Positions 1 through 8,320 of a stretch of 22,098 bases of DNA are shown here, one piece after another. The notes under the pieces are model-generated. The model worked only from the letters and a program-made list of their open reading frames with translations. It searched no databases and was not told the DNA's origin. How positions within the stretch are numbered: the stretch's first letter is position 1; each line of letters starts with the position of its first letter. The DNA is taken from contig JAOPGA020000271.1 of the NCBI GenBank assembly GCA_026419775.2, forward strand, positions 1 through 22,098, in the 5' to 3' direction. The DNA comes from Acrasis kona. Taxonomy: Eukaryota > Heterolobosea > Eutetramitea > Acrasida > Acrasidae. The translations under genes were made by a program, and so were the position numbers.

Positions 1-2
1 CG

Positions 3-125
3 CATTTGGTTGATTATTACAAGTTTGAACCCTCACCGGCAAAATACCAATGGTTTATGTACGGTCTATGGTGGACCAACCAGTTAAGGAATTATGCAAC
101 TGTAACGAAATTAATAACAAATTGA
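3..125 (+). CDS. 3' end of an unrecognised protein-coding gene (partial)
   Basis: Forty codons are open from the left edge to a TGA at 123-125. The peptide is rich in aromatic and polar residues (it contains YYKFEPSP and WFMYGLWWTNQL) and reads like the genuine C-terminus of a protein; the other two forward frames give poorer peptides. The next gene, on the opposite strand, ends at 171, so the two are tail to tail with about 45 bases between them, the spacing seen between other convergent genes here. I do not recognise the family, and the 5' part lies outside the window. Confidence 0.5.
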   Translation, partial: HLVDYYKFEPSPAKYQWFMYGLWWTNQLRNYATVTKLITN

Positions 126-170
126 GCGACTGGGTATTGGATCCAAACAATACAATAAACAGTTTATTCA

Positions 171-1259
171 CTACATCACGTACACCAATCCTCTACAGCA
201 CACGCAGGTACATTCTTCATTATTTTCCTTATAGTGTACTTTTGATGTATCCATCCGTTCGTCCTGTAAAAGTAACATTGCTAGCTCGTCATATTTGTGT
301 TGTGTGGCGATAGTTAATGCTCTACTATTCTCCACTGATGGATTCAATCTCCCATCAATTAACAACATCCTAACGATACCCACATCACCGAAATCACATG
401 AACTGATATAATCATCAACCACATCACTCGGGTTAGCTCTCTTGTCCATTAATAACATGCGCACAATTTCATCGTTGCAAGAATAAATTGCATTAGACAA
501 ACAAAGCGAATTTTGGTAACTAGGGTCAACTCTTTCATCTTGTAGGAGCATCTGCACAATCCCTAAATTATCAGGATTTTGGGATCTTGAACACTGCAAA
601 GAAAAGATGTCACTATAATTAACATTTGCACCACGAGGATCCCTCAATATTAATTTTACTGCTTCGGTATTACATTGGGCACAAGCAATTTTAAGAAGGG
701 CTTTATAGTCAAGATTTTTTGCTCGTGGGTCACTTAATATGAGGTCAAGAACTTGCACACAACCAGACTTACAAGCACAAACAGCTCCATCATGAAGAGA
801 TGGGTGTACACGATCATCGTTTAAGCAAAATTTTACTAAATTTACATGACTGCATTGATAAACTTCATCCATAATGCCAGAGTTAATTTCATCCGAATCA
901 TAGGAATCAAGAGCGGCCACAAATAAAGAAACACACCCACAGGCAATAAAATCATAAATTACGTTGTTCTTGTTCTTCTTTAAAATATACATTGCTCGTG
1001 TCATCGCCTCACTCATTGATTTACAGACCAGTAAAACATTTATTAAGCATTTGCAGTATTCCCTTGCTTGATAATCGAATTCTTCTTCGTGGTCCGAGTT
1101 AATCACTAAGGATAGGTCATAATCATCCTCTGATAAATCATCATCAATGAATTCATATTGTGTTGGTATCGGTTTTTCTCTAAATAGATACCGTCCGTTG
1201 TACTCAATAAATGATATGATGTGTGACCAAACATCTGTTGGTAAGGTGTCCGTCATCAT
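171..1259 (-). CDS. F-box-like / ankyrin-repeat-like protein
   Basis: A 362-residue intact ORF. Residues about 5-18 (LPTDVWSHIISFI) resemble the start of an F-box, followed by an acidic stretch (about 38-60) and a helix with LLVCKSMSEAM. From about residue 100 to 340 there are diverged ankyrin-like repeats with the recurring core LLxDxRxxPS (for example QMLLQDERVDPS, RMLLMDKRANPS, RMLLIDGRLNPS), each about 33-38 residues. The C-terminus holds a small CTCVCC cluster. F-box proteins commonly recruit substrates to SCF ubiquitin ligases and ankyrin repeats bind proteins; applying that here is inference, since the F-box call rests on a short motif. Repeats of this style are abundant in Naegleria-type genomes. 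No intron is needed, and the ATG is the first in frame. Confidence 0.7.
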   Translation of the reverse strand: MMTDTLPTDVWSHIISFIEYNGRYLFREKPIPTQYEFIDDDLSEDDYDLSLVINSDHEEEFDYQAREYCKCLINVLLVCKSMSEAMTRAMYILKKNKNNVIYDFIACGCVSLFVAALDSYDSDEINSGIMDEVYQCSHVNLVKFCLNDDRVHPSLHDGAVCACKSGCVQVLDLILSDPRAKNLDYKALLKIACAQCNTEAVKLILRDPRGANVNYSDIFSLQCSRSQNPDNLGIVQMLLQDERVDPSYQNSLCLSNAIYSCNDEIVRMLLMDKRANPSDVVDDYISSCDFGDVGIVRMLLIDGRLNPSVENSRALTIATQHKYDELAMLLLQDERMDTSKVHYKENNEECTCVCCRGLVYVM

Positions 1260-1350
1260 TCAAGTCTTTTGTAAACGCTCAAAAACAGAGGGAAGGATGT
1301 AGTGACACTTTTTAAAGTTTAAAGTTTACTATTTTTATCAAAATTTTGTT

Positions 1351-3001
1351 TTATGTGTCTGTTGGCTCGTTTTGAAGAACTTGTACTTGTTTACACAACA
1401 ACTCAATGGTGTATGCCATCTCCTTACTGATCACATAGTTTTTATCATGTATTGTCACAGATGTGGTAACCTCATCGTTTAGTTGAGTCGATTCGGGCAC
1501 AGTCGTGGTTAGAGGGACTTCGAAAGCACTTATTGGACTCGGAGAGAGTGGAGAACTAACAGCCCTTGACCTATTAAGAGGCATGTTAATTGTTGAAACA
1601 CTAGCACTGGTTATGTTATCCTCTTCCTCATCAAATCCAGATAGCTCAATCACTGTAGAAAGCAATGGATGTCTTTTGGGTTCCTTGAAACGTGAATGCT
1701 TCCTATACTTTTTCACAAAATACACAACAAAAGAAATAAAAGTAACTACAAGAAGTATAGCAAGAACACCAACAGCAACACCACCAACCACTTTTGTAGG
1801 CGTGTCTAATAATTGATTTACATACTTTGAAGGATCACCAGAATCTGCCTCTGACTTTGCCTTTGTGATGCTCCATGCATTAGAAAGTCTAGTAAAGTCG
1901 TCCGTGTCTTTAAAGGAAACAAGTGCGTTATTAATTCTCTCCAAGTAGGGACTGCCTCTCACGAGCGCTAGACCCACAACCAACTCTTCGAATGCTTGTG
2001 ATGTGTATCCGCCTCCTAATTGATTCTTCAAATCTTGGATGACAGGCACGGTGCTAACCATTGCGGTTATGTGTGACCATTTCGGATTTCTATTGTAAAA
2101 CTCTTTCACAGCCGAGGGAAAATCAACGACTTCCTCAACAAACACACCCTTTGATGTTAGCTTTGGTTTGGCCGCACTTCCCTCCACCACCACAACTGTT
2201 TCGCCTGGAATCTGTGCGGGACCCTCTATTAATTGTTGGAACGACATGACGGTCAAGTTGGTGGTGATAATGGATGTGAAGAAGCTGGACAAGACCACTG
2301 CAAATATCATGGAGAGCGTCAAGACAAATTTAACCGTTTTTGAATTGGTATCAAACATGTTTTCACCAGAAAAGACAAAATTTGCAGTGTTATATAAAGT
2401 ATCGTATAGTCCTTTGAAGGTTGCAGTTTTTTTGTACTCCCCAAAAACTGACTCTAATAAATACACACTATTATGATTAGAGAGACGATTGGATGAAATG
2501 AAATCCTACCAAGTCGCTGTTAGCACAATTAATATAGCTAAACATCCTAATACTAGCGATAAACCGCCACTAAAAAAGTCCAGTTGGTTTTGTGTTATTC
2601 TGTCCCTATAAATTATTAATAATCCATCTAGGTAAATTTTCAATGTACCTCAAAAACAACATGTAACCAGTGGTCAGGTATGAAGTGCTGAAATCGTACG
2701 AATTGATTCTATCTGGAGTAATTGAGGTGAAGCCCAATGCAATATCTGCGGCCGTTTGGTTGTTCACATCTTTCTCGATGGCTTTCAAAACTGCTGATGA
2801 ATTCATTGGTATAAATTGTAACTCTACATTCATTCTTAACCCAAGTTGTCTCATTAATTCGATGAGATAACCCTTGCAAGAACCTGCTCCGTCATCCATG
2901 GAGAAGGGTGGTTGAGCATTGCGACATGCGCAACGAATTGTAGCCTGAAAAGAGAGATCTGGCTGACAAAGTAACAATAGTACCAGAAGACACCACTTCA
3001 T
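1351..3001 (-). CDS. Ionotropic glutamate receptor, GluR0-like, three exons
   Basis: Predicted ligand-gated cation channel of 521 residues after splicing exons 3001-2649, 2605-2510 and 2467-1351. Signal peptide about 1-19; S1 half of the ligand-binding domain about 20-117, with NAQPPFS near its start and TPDRINSYDFS carrying the Arg expected to hold the amino-acid carboxylate; M1 about 129-149; pore loop about 167-186 (GLYDTLYNTANFVFSGE); M3 about 194-222 ending in FFTSIITTNLTV, the counterpart of the SYTANLAAF/SYTASLTSMLTV gating motif; S2 about 230-348; M4 about 377-400; then a basic and Ser/Thr-rich cytoplasmic tail. The animal amino-terminal (LIVBP) domain is absent, as in bacterial GluR0. 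M1 is encoded almost wholly by the 96-nt middle exon, so a call that ignores the introns would give two broken proteins. Both junctions keep frame. The channel role is family knowledge; the ligand cannot be told. Confidence 0.85.
2468..2509 (-). other. Spliceosomal intron 2 of the glutamate receptor gene (42 nt)
   Basis: Donor GTAGGA, acceptor CATAATAG, and a CTAAT branch-point-like motif 8-12 nt before the end. Splicing joins ACT TG to T GTG, continuing M1 into the S1-pore linker in frame. Confidence 0.75.
2606..2648 (-). other. Spliceosomal intron 1 of the glutamate receptor gene (43 nt)
   Basis: Donor GTACAT, acceptor AATTTATAG, with TTAATAAT as a possible branch site. Splicing joins AG to GGAC, restoring Arg-118 and leading straight into the M1 helix. 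Confidence 0.75.
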
Positions 3002-3229
3002 ATCTTTTGTTGCTGATGTTCAAAATCTGGTTAACCTCGTTTACTTCTAAAATAGTATCGTCGCGACACTCTATTTGGTGATTAGCTGATGTCTAACGTC
3101 GGTGTCAGTGTCGTCAACCAAGATTCTTACAAAACCCATTTCTATTTTTTCAAATTTTTTATCAATTTACAGATCAATTTACATGGGAGTGCAACTAATA
3201 TTATTGTTGATCCTGTCAATTTAATGGCA

Positions 3230-3561
3230 CGTTCAAAAATGTGAGCCATTTTATGCTTTGAGAGCATAATTGCATCCTGACTGCTTTTAGTAATCTTGTT
3301 GTTGAACGAAGCATAATCAGCAAATGCATTGTTAGATTGTCCAGTGGACGCGTAGATGGAACAAAATAAAAATTTGGGATTTGTCGGTTAGCACTTGATG
3401 GAATAGTGGTTGGTGAGTCAATAAATATATGGGATATCAACACTGGCACTGGACAATGTATTGACAATTGAATGTCTTTCTGCCATAGGTTTGGTTTCGC
3501 AACTACAGGATGGTAGAATAGCAAGTAGAAGTAGTGATGGAACTATAAGGATTTGGAGTTA
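3230..3561 (+). pseudogene. Decayed WD40-repeat gene fragment
   Basis: The plus strand contains broken WD40 repeats. The clearest is the last, LQDGRIASRSSDGTIRIWS followed by TAA at 3559-3561, which matches the repeat consensus (DGRIaSGSxDgTIrIWd). Upstream are ESINIWDINTGTGQCI and, in another frame, IVRLSSGRVDGTK. These pieces lie in different frames and are separated by stops, so this is a relic of a beta-propeller protein, not a working gene. It lies between the receptor (-) and the fumarate reductase fusion (+). The flanking 3002-3229 and 3562-3742 stretches hold no coding signal and must contain the two promoters. Confidence 0.65.
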
Positions 3562-3742
3562 AAAAATTCAAGACCAATAAATCAATAAATTGTTTTCGTT
3601 TTGTTTAAATGTGTCTTGACAGGTTATTCTCGTTAATTGTGATTTTAATCGATCATCCTCATATCGAAAATTCTCTGCTGACACAGCTCGCACTATGCAG
3701 TTGTTGATGGTGTGTTAAAACAGATTTGACCTTTACAACAAA

Positions 3743-6058
3743 ATGTTGTCCATACTGTCTGTTGTGCTTAGAATATTACTTGCCGTCTCCACATTAGTCG
3801 TAATAGTTGGATTAAATTTTTGGGTGTTCCTAGAGTACAGCGAACCAATTAATACAGCCCACTTTCTGCCATTCAGAAATCGGACGTTACTCAAGACAGG
3901 AGAGCAGTTACCCGAGCATGTGGACGTGTTCAAGTCTAGCGGGTACAATGTTTCATATGAAAATATTGGAAGAGAAAGATCATACCCAATCATTTTTCTA
4001 CACGACTGGTTCCCTGGGAGCAGAAAATGGAGACACATTGACGAAGAAAAATATGCAAGAGAGTATAATTTGAGAATTATACATGTAGATCAACCCGGTT
4101 ACGGTCTCACCCAACAAAACGCAACCGACTTTTTACAAGCAGTGGTCAAATCACTCGAGCAACAACATTTCTCCATAATCGCCTTCGGCACAGGAGCGCA
4201 GTACATTACCTCCGAAATATCGAATCAAGCAGATCACATTGTTCTACTTGATCCTGTACATGAGTGCGAACCCATACTAAAAGACTATGACCACAACACT
4301 AGAGTTCAAGTATGGAGGACAGCATCCCAATTAGGTTTCACTGTAGGAGAGAGGGATTACTGGAACTTGTGGAACCGTTGGTTTAATTGCGATCAGGAAG
4401 GTGGTCTGGATGCATTGATGCAAGTAAACAAGGAATGGGAAAATGTTTTCAACGAGTCAATGACTGAATCATTCCGCTCAGGAGCACAGGATCCCTTCAG
4501 AAGTCAATCTAGAGTCAATTCTTCATTGTTCCAACAAACACATGTGTCCATCATTTCCACAAAGCCCATACCATCCGCACACAACCTTACCATCAGCGAG
4601 GATCCTTCACACTTACTTTTATTCGTAGATCACATGATTCCTGCACTTCGGATCATTTCACACAAGGCTGAAGAACACATTCCAAAGGAAAAGCAACACA
4701 TTATCATTGTCGGAGGTGGATTGGCGGGTCTAACGGCATCCCTAGTATCAGCTTCCCGTGGAGCCAGAGTAACTTTAATTGATAAGGAACCACGTTTAGG
4801 AGGAAATTCAGCAAAAGCAAGTTCTGGAATGAACGCCATGCACACCATCACACAACACTCACTAAATGTCAATGACACTTTTGATGATTTTTATCGAGAC
4901 GTCATTACAAGCAGTAAATCAAGCATCAACAAACCACACGTTCTACTTCAAACGCTAGTGAGAGATTCACCCGTTGCCTTCCAGTACCTGTATGACAAAG
5001 GATTGAACTTGTCATTGTTGACACAATGTGGAGGACATGGAACGCCAAGAACACACAGAGACGATCCGCCAGCAGGAATGTTGAGAAACGTTGGAGCCTA
5101 CATTACCAAGAACCTCATTCAAAACATTAATAAAACTTTGGACATTTTTGTACTTTTAAATAATTCCGTGACCCATCTTGAAACGGATTCCAATTCTAAA
5201 GTGATTGGCGTTCGTACGCAAGGAGGACAGGTTTTGAGTGCTGATAAAGTAATTTTAACATCAGGTGGTTATGGTTCCGATCGTCAAGATTTGTTGCTAA
5301 AGTACACTCCCGAACTCGTTGATTATCCTTCTACCAATGGATTGTTTGCTACCGGTGATTTGTTGAAGAGTGCGGAGAAGATTGGAGCCAAATTGGTGGA
5401 CATGGATCAGGTTCAGGTTCATCCTACTGGATTATTAGATGTTAATAAACCTAATCAAAAAATTTTATTTTTAGCAGCAGAAGCCTTGAGGGCTTATGGT
5501 GCCTTGTTGTTTTGTAATGGCAAACGTTTTGTCAATGAATTGGGTAGAAGAGATCAAGTTACCGACGGCATAACCAAAAACTGTGTGAATAAAACTTCTT
5601 TTATGGTTTTGAACCAGTGGGGAGCGGAACAGTTTGGAGAGACCTTGTTGAGCTTCTACAGAGATAAAAATCTTGTGACCACTTTTGATGACTTTTCAAA
5701 AATGTGTAAAAAGTACAACATGTCCTATGTAGATGTGGCCAAAACAATAAAAAAATATAATTCTGCTGCAAAGGGAGAGAAACCTGATGCATTTGGTAAG
5801 AAGGTCTTTCCAACAGAGTTTGATTTGTCTGGTGTTATTCATGTCATGAGAGTGACCCCCGTTATACATTATACTATGGGTGGATTAAAATTTGACGTGG
5901 ACGGAAGGGTGTTGAGAGAGAATGGTAGCGCCATTGAAAATCTATATGCTGCTGGTGAAGTTACTGGAGGTCTGCACGGCAAGAACAGATTAGCAGGAAA
6001 TTCATTACTGGAATGTGTAGTATTTGGAAGGAGAGCGGCCCTTCATGCAACAAAATAA
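3743..6058 (+). CDS. Membrane-anchored alpha/beta-hydrolase-like / FAD-dependent fumarate reductase fusion
   Basis: An intact 771-residue ORF. An N-terminal hydrophobic segment (about 8-29) should act as signal anchor. Residues about 65-305 look like an alpha/beta-hydrolase: strand plus HDW (87-89), VDQPGYG (115-121), an elbow IIAFGTGAQ (145-153) and a late DHM (296-298). The usual GxSxG nucleophile Ser is not there (AFGTGA), so hydrolysis is doubtful. Residues about 318-771 are a soluble fumarate reductase/flavocytochrome c type flavoprotein: dinucleotide fold VGGGLAG (323-329), GGNSAKASSGMN (353-364), QCGGHGTPRTHR (428-439), QVHPTG (558-563), NELGRRDQVT (598-607), HYTMGG (709-714) and NRLAGNSLLE (748-757). 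The His and Arg residues used in fumarate binding and proton delivery in such enzymes (H560, R602/603, H709, R749) appear kept. No heme domain is seen. Expected reaction: fumarate to succinate with reduced flavin, or a related dehydrogenation. The fusion itself is the oddity. Confidence 0.85.
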   Translation: MLSILSVVLRILLAVSTLVVIVGLNFWVFLEYSEPINTAHFLPFRNRTLLKTGEQLPEHVDVFKSSGYNVSYENIGRERSYPIIFLHDWFPGSRKWRHIDEEKYAREYNLRIIHVDQPGYGLTQQNATDFLQAVVKSLEQQHFSIIAFGTGAQYITSEISNQADHIVLLDPVHECEPILKDYDHNTRVQVWRTASQLGFTVGERDYWNLWNRWFNCDQEGGLDALMQVNKEWENVFNESMTESFRSGAQDPFRSQSRVNSSLFQQTHVSIISTKPIPSAHNLTISEDPSHLLLFVDHMIPALRIISHKAEEHIPKEKQHIIIVGGGLAGLTASLVSASRGARVTLIDKEPRLGGNSAKASSGMNAMHTITQHSLNVNDTFDDFYRDVITSSKSSINKPHVLLQTLVRDSPVAFQYLYDKGLNLSLLTQCGGHGTPRTHRDDPPAGMLRNVGAYITKNLIQNINKTLDIFVLLNNSVTHLETDSNSKVIGVRTQGGQVLSADKVILTSGGYGSDRQDLLLKYTPELVDYPSTNGLFATGDLLKSAEKIGAKLVDMDQVQVHPTGLLDVNKPNQKILFLAAEALRAYGALLFCNGKRFVNELGRRDQVTDGITKNCVNKTSFMVLNQWGAEQFGETLLSFYRDKNLVTTFDDFSKMCKKYNMSYVDVAKTIKKYNSAAKGEKPDAFGKKVFPTEFDLSGVIHVMRVTPVIHYTMGGLKFDVDGRVLRENGSAIENLYAAGEVTGGLHGKNRLAGNSLLECVVFGRRAALHATK

Positions 6059-6270
6059 ACAAAAAACTTGTATTCATTTTAAATCTTGACGGACTCCATT
6101 CGGAGTTGTTTTAACATCTTACAATCGCTTTGAAATTAAATCGTTCCAGAAAAGAAAAATTAAAAAAAAAGAAAATCCAAGTTTAGAATCTATTATTAGA
6201 GTGTAGAATAACTATTTAAACACCTCAAGCGAAGCCAAATAGCTCAGAAATAAAAAACATAACAAGCACA

Positions 6271-6945
6271 ATGAAATTCATTCTAGCTATCCTAATTGCT
6301 CTAGCAATCGTCTTCACTGCAAATGCCGACTCAACACGTCAAAGAAGAAATTCCTTACCCACCACTGCAGCCCCAACTACCTCATCACCACCAGTGCAAG
6401 TAACCACAACCGCTGCACCAACAACTTGCCCACCATGCCCATGTGGAACTGTTGACGCCAACTTATCAGGCGACAACAATGCATCACCCGCAAGAAGACA
6501 AAGACGTAACGGAGATAGTTGCCCAGTATGCAAGGCTTGCCCAACTACTGCAGCACCAACAACAACTTCACCCCCAGTTCAAGCCACCTCAGAGGCACCA
6601 GTTGAATCATCACCACCAGTGCAAGTAACCACAACCGCTGCACCAACAACTTGCCCACCATGCCCATGTGGAACTGTTGACGCCAACTTATCAGGCGACA
6701 ATAATGCATCACCTGCAAGAAGATTCAGACGCAACGGTGACCACTGCCCAGTATGCAAACAATGCCCAGTTACAACCACGGCTGCACCAACAACAACTTC
6801 ATCCCCAGTTCAAGTATCCAAGCCAGCCACTAAAGCACCAGTAGGTAACAATGAAAGTGGTCAAGATAATGCCAGAGCCTCATCTGCATCTACAGTTGTA
6901 TTAGGTTCAGCTGCTTTGTTAGCCGCTGTTGTTGCCATGCTGTAA
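6271..6945 (+). CDS. Small secreted mucin-like, probably GPI-anchored repeat protein
   Basis: A 224-residue protein with a signal peptide (about 1-19), a body of Thr/Pro/Ala-rich linkers (TTTAAPTT, a likely O-glycosylation substrate), and a C-terminal hydrophobic stretch (about 205-224, STVVLGSAALLAAVVAML) after a small-residue region, the arrangement of a GPI-attachment signal. Two units (about 38-90 and 113-165) each carry CPPCPC, a spacer with N-glycosylation sequons NLS and NAS, a RRxRR site, then CPVCKxC. A third basic site, RQRR, follows the signal peptide. The two units are nearly identical at DNA level, so the duplication is recent or homogenised. A TATTTAAA element lies about 50 bases before the ATG. 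I do not recognise a named family; a cell-surface coat or adhesin role is inference. Confidence 0.75.
   Translation: MKFILAILIALAIVFTANADSTRQRRNSLPTTAAPTTSSPPVQVTTTAAPTTCPPCPCGTVDANLSGDNNASPARRQRRNGDSCPVCKACPTTAAPTTTSPPVQATSEAPVESSPPVQVTTTAAPTTCPPCPCGTVDANLSGDNNASPARRFRRNGDHCPVCKQCPVTTTAAPTTTSSPVQVSKPATKAPVGNNESGQDNARASSASTVVLGSAALLAAVVAML
6382..6498 (+). repeat. Intragenic direct repeat, copy 1 (pairs with 6607-6723)
   Basis: About 117 bp repeated 225 bp downstream with only two visible differences, both silent (AAC/AAT and CCC/CCT). It encodes the Thr/Pro linker, CPPCPC and the sequon spacer. The offset is a multiple of three, so the frame is kept. Confidence 0.9.
6607..6723 (+). repeat. 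Intragenic direct repeat, copy 2 (pairs with 6382-6498)
   Basis: Second copy of the Cys-unit repeat. Similarity drops right after the AGAAGA of the RRxRR site, where the codons for Gln and Phe differ. Confidence 0.9.
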
Positions 6946-6999
6946 AAAATTCAATAATAAAATAAATTATATACTTTTTTAATCAAACTTTATTTTCTA
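6946..6999. terminator. Shared 54-bp 3' region between convergent genes
   Basis: The mucin-like gene (+) stops at 6945 and the PH-domain gene (-) stops at 7000. The 54 bases between hold AATAAA on the plus strand (around 6956-6966) and AATAAA on the minus strand (around 6988-6994), so poly(A) signals for both genes are packed together and the two 3' UTRs probably overlap. Confidence 0.5.
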
Positions 7000-8193
7000 T
7001 CAGAACTCATCATCATCATCATCATCACTAGAATCACTTTCCTCCACCATACGTCTTATATTTGTCATTGCTGATTTGATGTTCTCAAAAAGTATGTTTT
7101 TGGGCACTAGTGTCGTGTTGTCAACTTCTACACTCACCTTTTTGAGTTCTTTTCCGGCTCTGATTTGTTGTAGCAAGTTGGGTTGCATGTTTATTTGAAT
7201 AGGAACAATAGTTGGTACAGGTGGTGCAGGAGGGGGAGGAGGAATACGCGCAACATCCAAATTTCTTTTACTCTTTTCCTGTTCGAGAATCTGTATTATT
7301 TTATCCTCATAATTTTTGTTCAGCCTGATAGCTTCGTTATGTGATTTTTGTTTCTCTAATTCGATTTGCTCGCTCATTAGCAGTATTTGTCTCTCCTGCT
7401 CCTTTAATTTTTCTAATAGTTCCTCCATATTTTGTTGAATGTTCCCCTGAACGTCTTCTGTAGATTTAGCAGCTCTTTCACATATTTCTTTATACTCCTC
7501 ATTTTTCCTGTTCATCTCCTCATATAACTTCGTTTTTTCTTTTTTGATAGAGGCACATCTCCTTCTTCTTGATCTTTTACATTCACTTATTGCTCTCACT
7601 TCTTCGATTTGTACGCCTTCAATTGAATTTACAAGCTGTTCTGCCCATTCTTTCTCACCGAACGACAATCGAGTTCTCTCTTCCCTAACATTTACATCAT
7701 CGCTTTTTTCTACCTCTTGATCAATTTGTTCGAAGAAGTCCGCTAAAATGGCATCATTCAATGTTGTGATAGATGTATGTTTAGACTGTTTTGATGTGGT
7801 AGGAATTTGTGGTAGTTTTCTTGGTTGTTTTTCTCTTCGCACAGGCGCTGTGTTCGGTGAAGTTTCCTTCATCACGTTAAAACTATAAGACCTTGTCAGG
7901 TCGAATTTTTTTAATACCATCATCCAGTTATTATAATCAGTTTCTGTTTCAGCTTCGAGTTCGTAGCTACGTTCGAGATACTTTCCACTAATATTAAAAC
8001 GAAATTGTTTTCTTTGGTTTTCTATAATACTAACTTTTTTAAGACATATCACACCAGCTTCTTTCTTGTCTTTACGGTCTTTGAAGTAATACAGGTTGTC
8101 CCCTTTTAGCTCAAACCATCTTTTACGCAACTGCCTTACATTACCACCCTTCTTTAGCAGATAGCCCGAGAAGTACGGTGTTGTCGAACTCAT
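7000..8193 (-). CDS. PH-domain protein with coiled coil and acidic tail
   Basis: A 397-residue intact ORF. Residues about 8-98 form a pleckstrin-homology domain: GYLLKKGG, RKRWFELKGDNLYYFKD, and the near-invariant Trp in the last helix (NNWMMVLKKF, W90). Basic residues in the first two strands (KK, RQLRKR) fit phosphoinositide binding, which would bring the protein to membranes. Residues about 200-310 are Glu/Lys/Gln-rich and predicted coiled coil. Then comes a profilin/SH3/WW-type proline run (PPPPPAPPVP, about 318-327) and an acidic end (DSSDDDDDDEF). This layout suggests a signalling or cytoskeletal adaptor; that is inference. The gene faces away from its right-hand neighbour's end, with about 127 bases between. 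Confidence 0.85.
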   Translation of the reverse strand: MSSTTPYFSGYLLKKGGNVRQLRKRWFELKGDNLYYFKDRKDKKEAGVICLKKVSIIENQRKQFRFNISGKYLERSYELEAETETDYNNWMMVLKKFDLTRSYSFNVMKETSPNTAPVRREKQPRKLPQIPTTSKQSKHTSITTLNDAILADFFEQIDQEVEKSDDVNVREERTRLSFGEKEWAEQLVNSIEGVQIEEVRAISECKRSRRRRCASIKKEKTKLYEEMNRKNEEYKEICERAAKSTEDVQGNIQQNMEELLEKLKEQERQILLMSEQIELEKQKSHNEAIRLNKNYEDKIIQILEQEKSKRNLDVARIPPPPPAPPVPTIVPIQINMQPNLLQQIRAGKELKKVSVEVDNTTLVPKNILFENIKSAMTNIRRMVEESDSSDDDDDDEF

Positions 8194-8320
8194 TGTGATG
8201 TCTTTTCAGTTTTGCTGCGGGCTGTATTATCTGTATTAGGTGATTGATGTTCCTTGTTGACCAATTAGAAAATGACAACAAGATTTAGTAACCACAACAA
8301 ATATCATCAAAGTCAATATT

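Noticed and set aside
3216-3524. Minus-strand 102-codon open frame opposite the WD40 relic
   Set aside because: Its composition is not protein-like and the plus strand has recognisable WD40 motifs; the frame is a shadow.
6382-6723. CRISPR-like array
   Set aside because: There are only two 117-bp units, both in-frame coding, with no spacers and no palindromic repeat.
6339-6779. Other-frame open frames over the mucin-like gene
   Set aside because: They mirror the repeat and lack a signal peptide, GPI signal or coding logic; the plus-strand frame explains the repeat and its silent differences.
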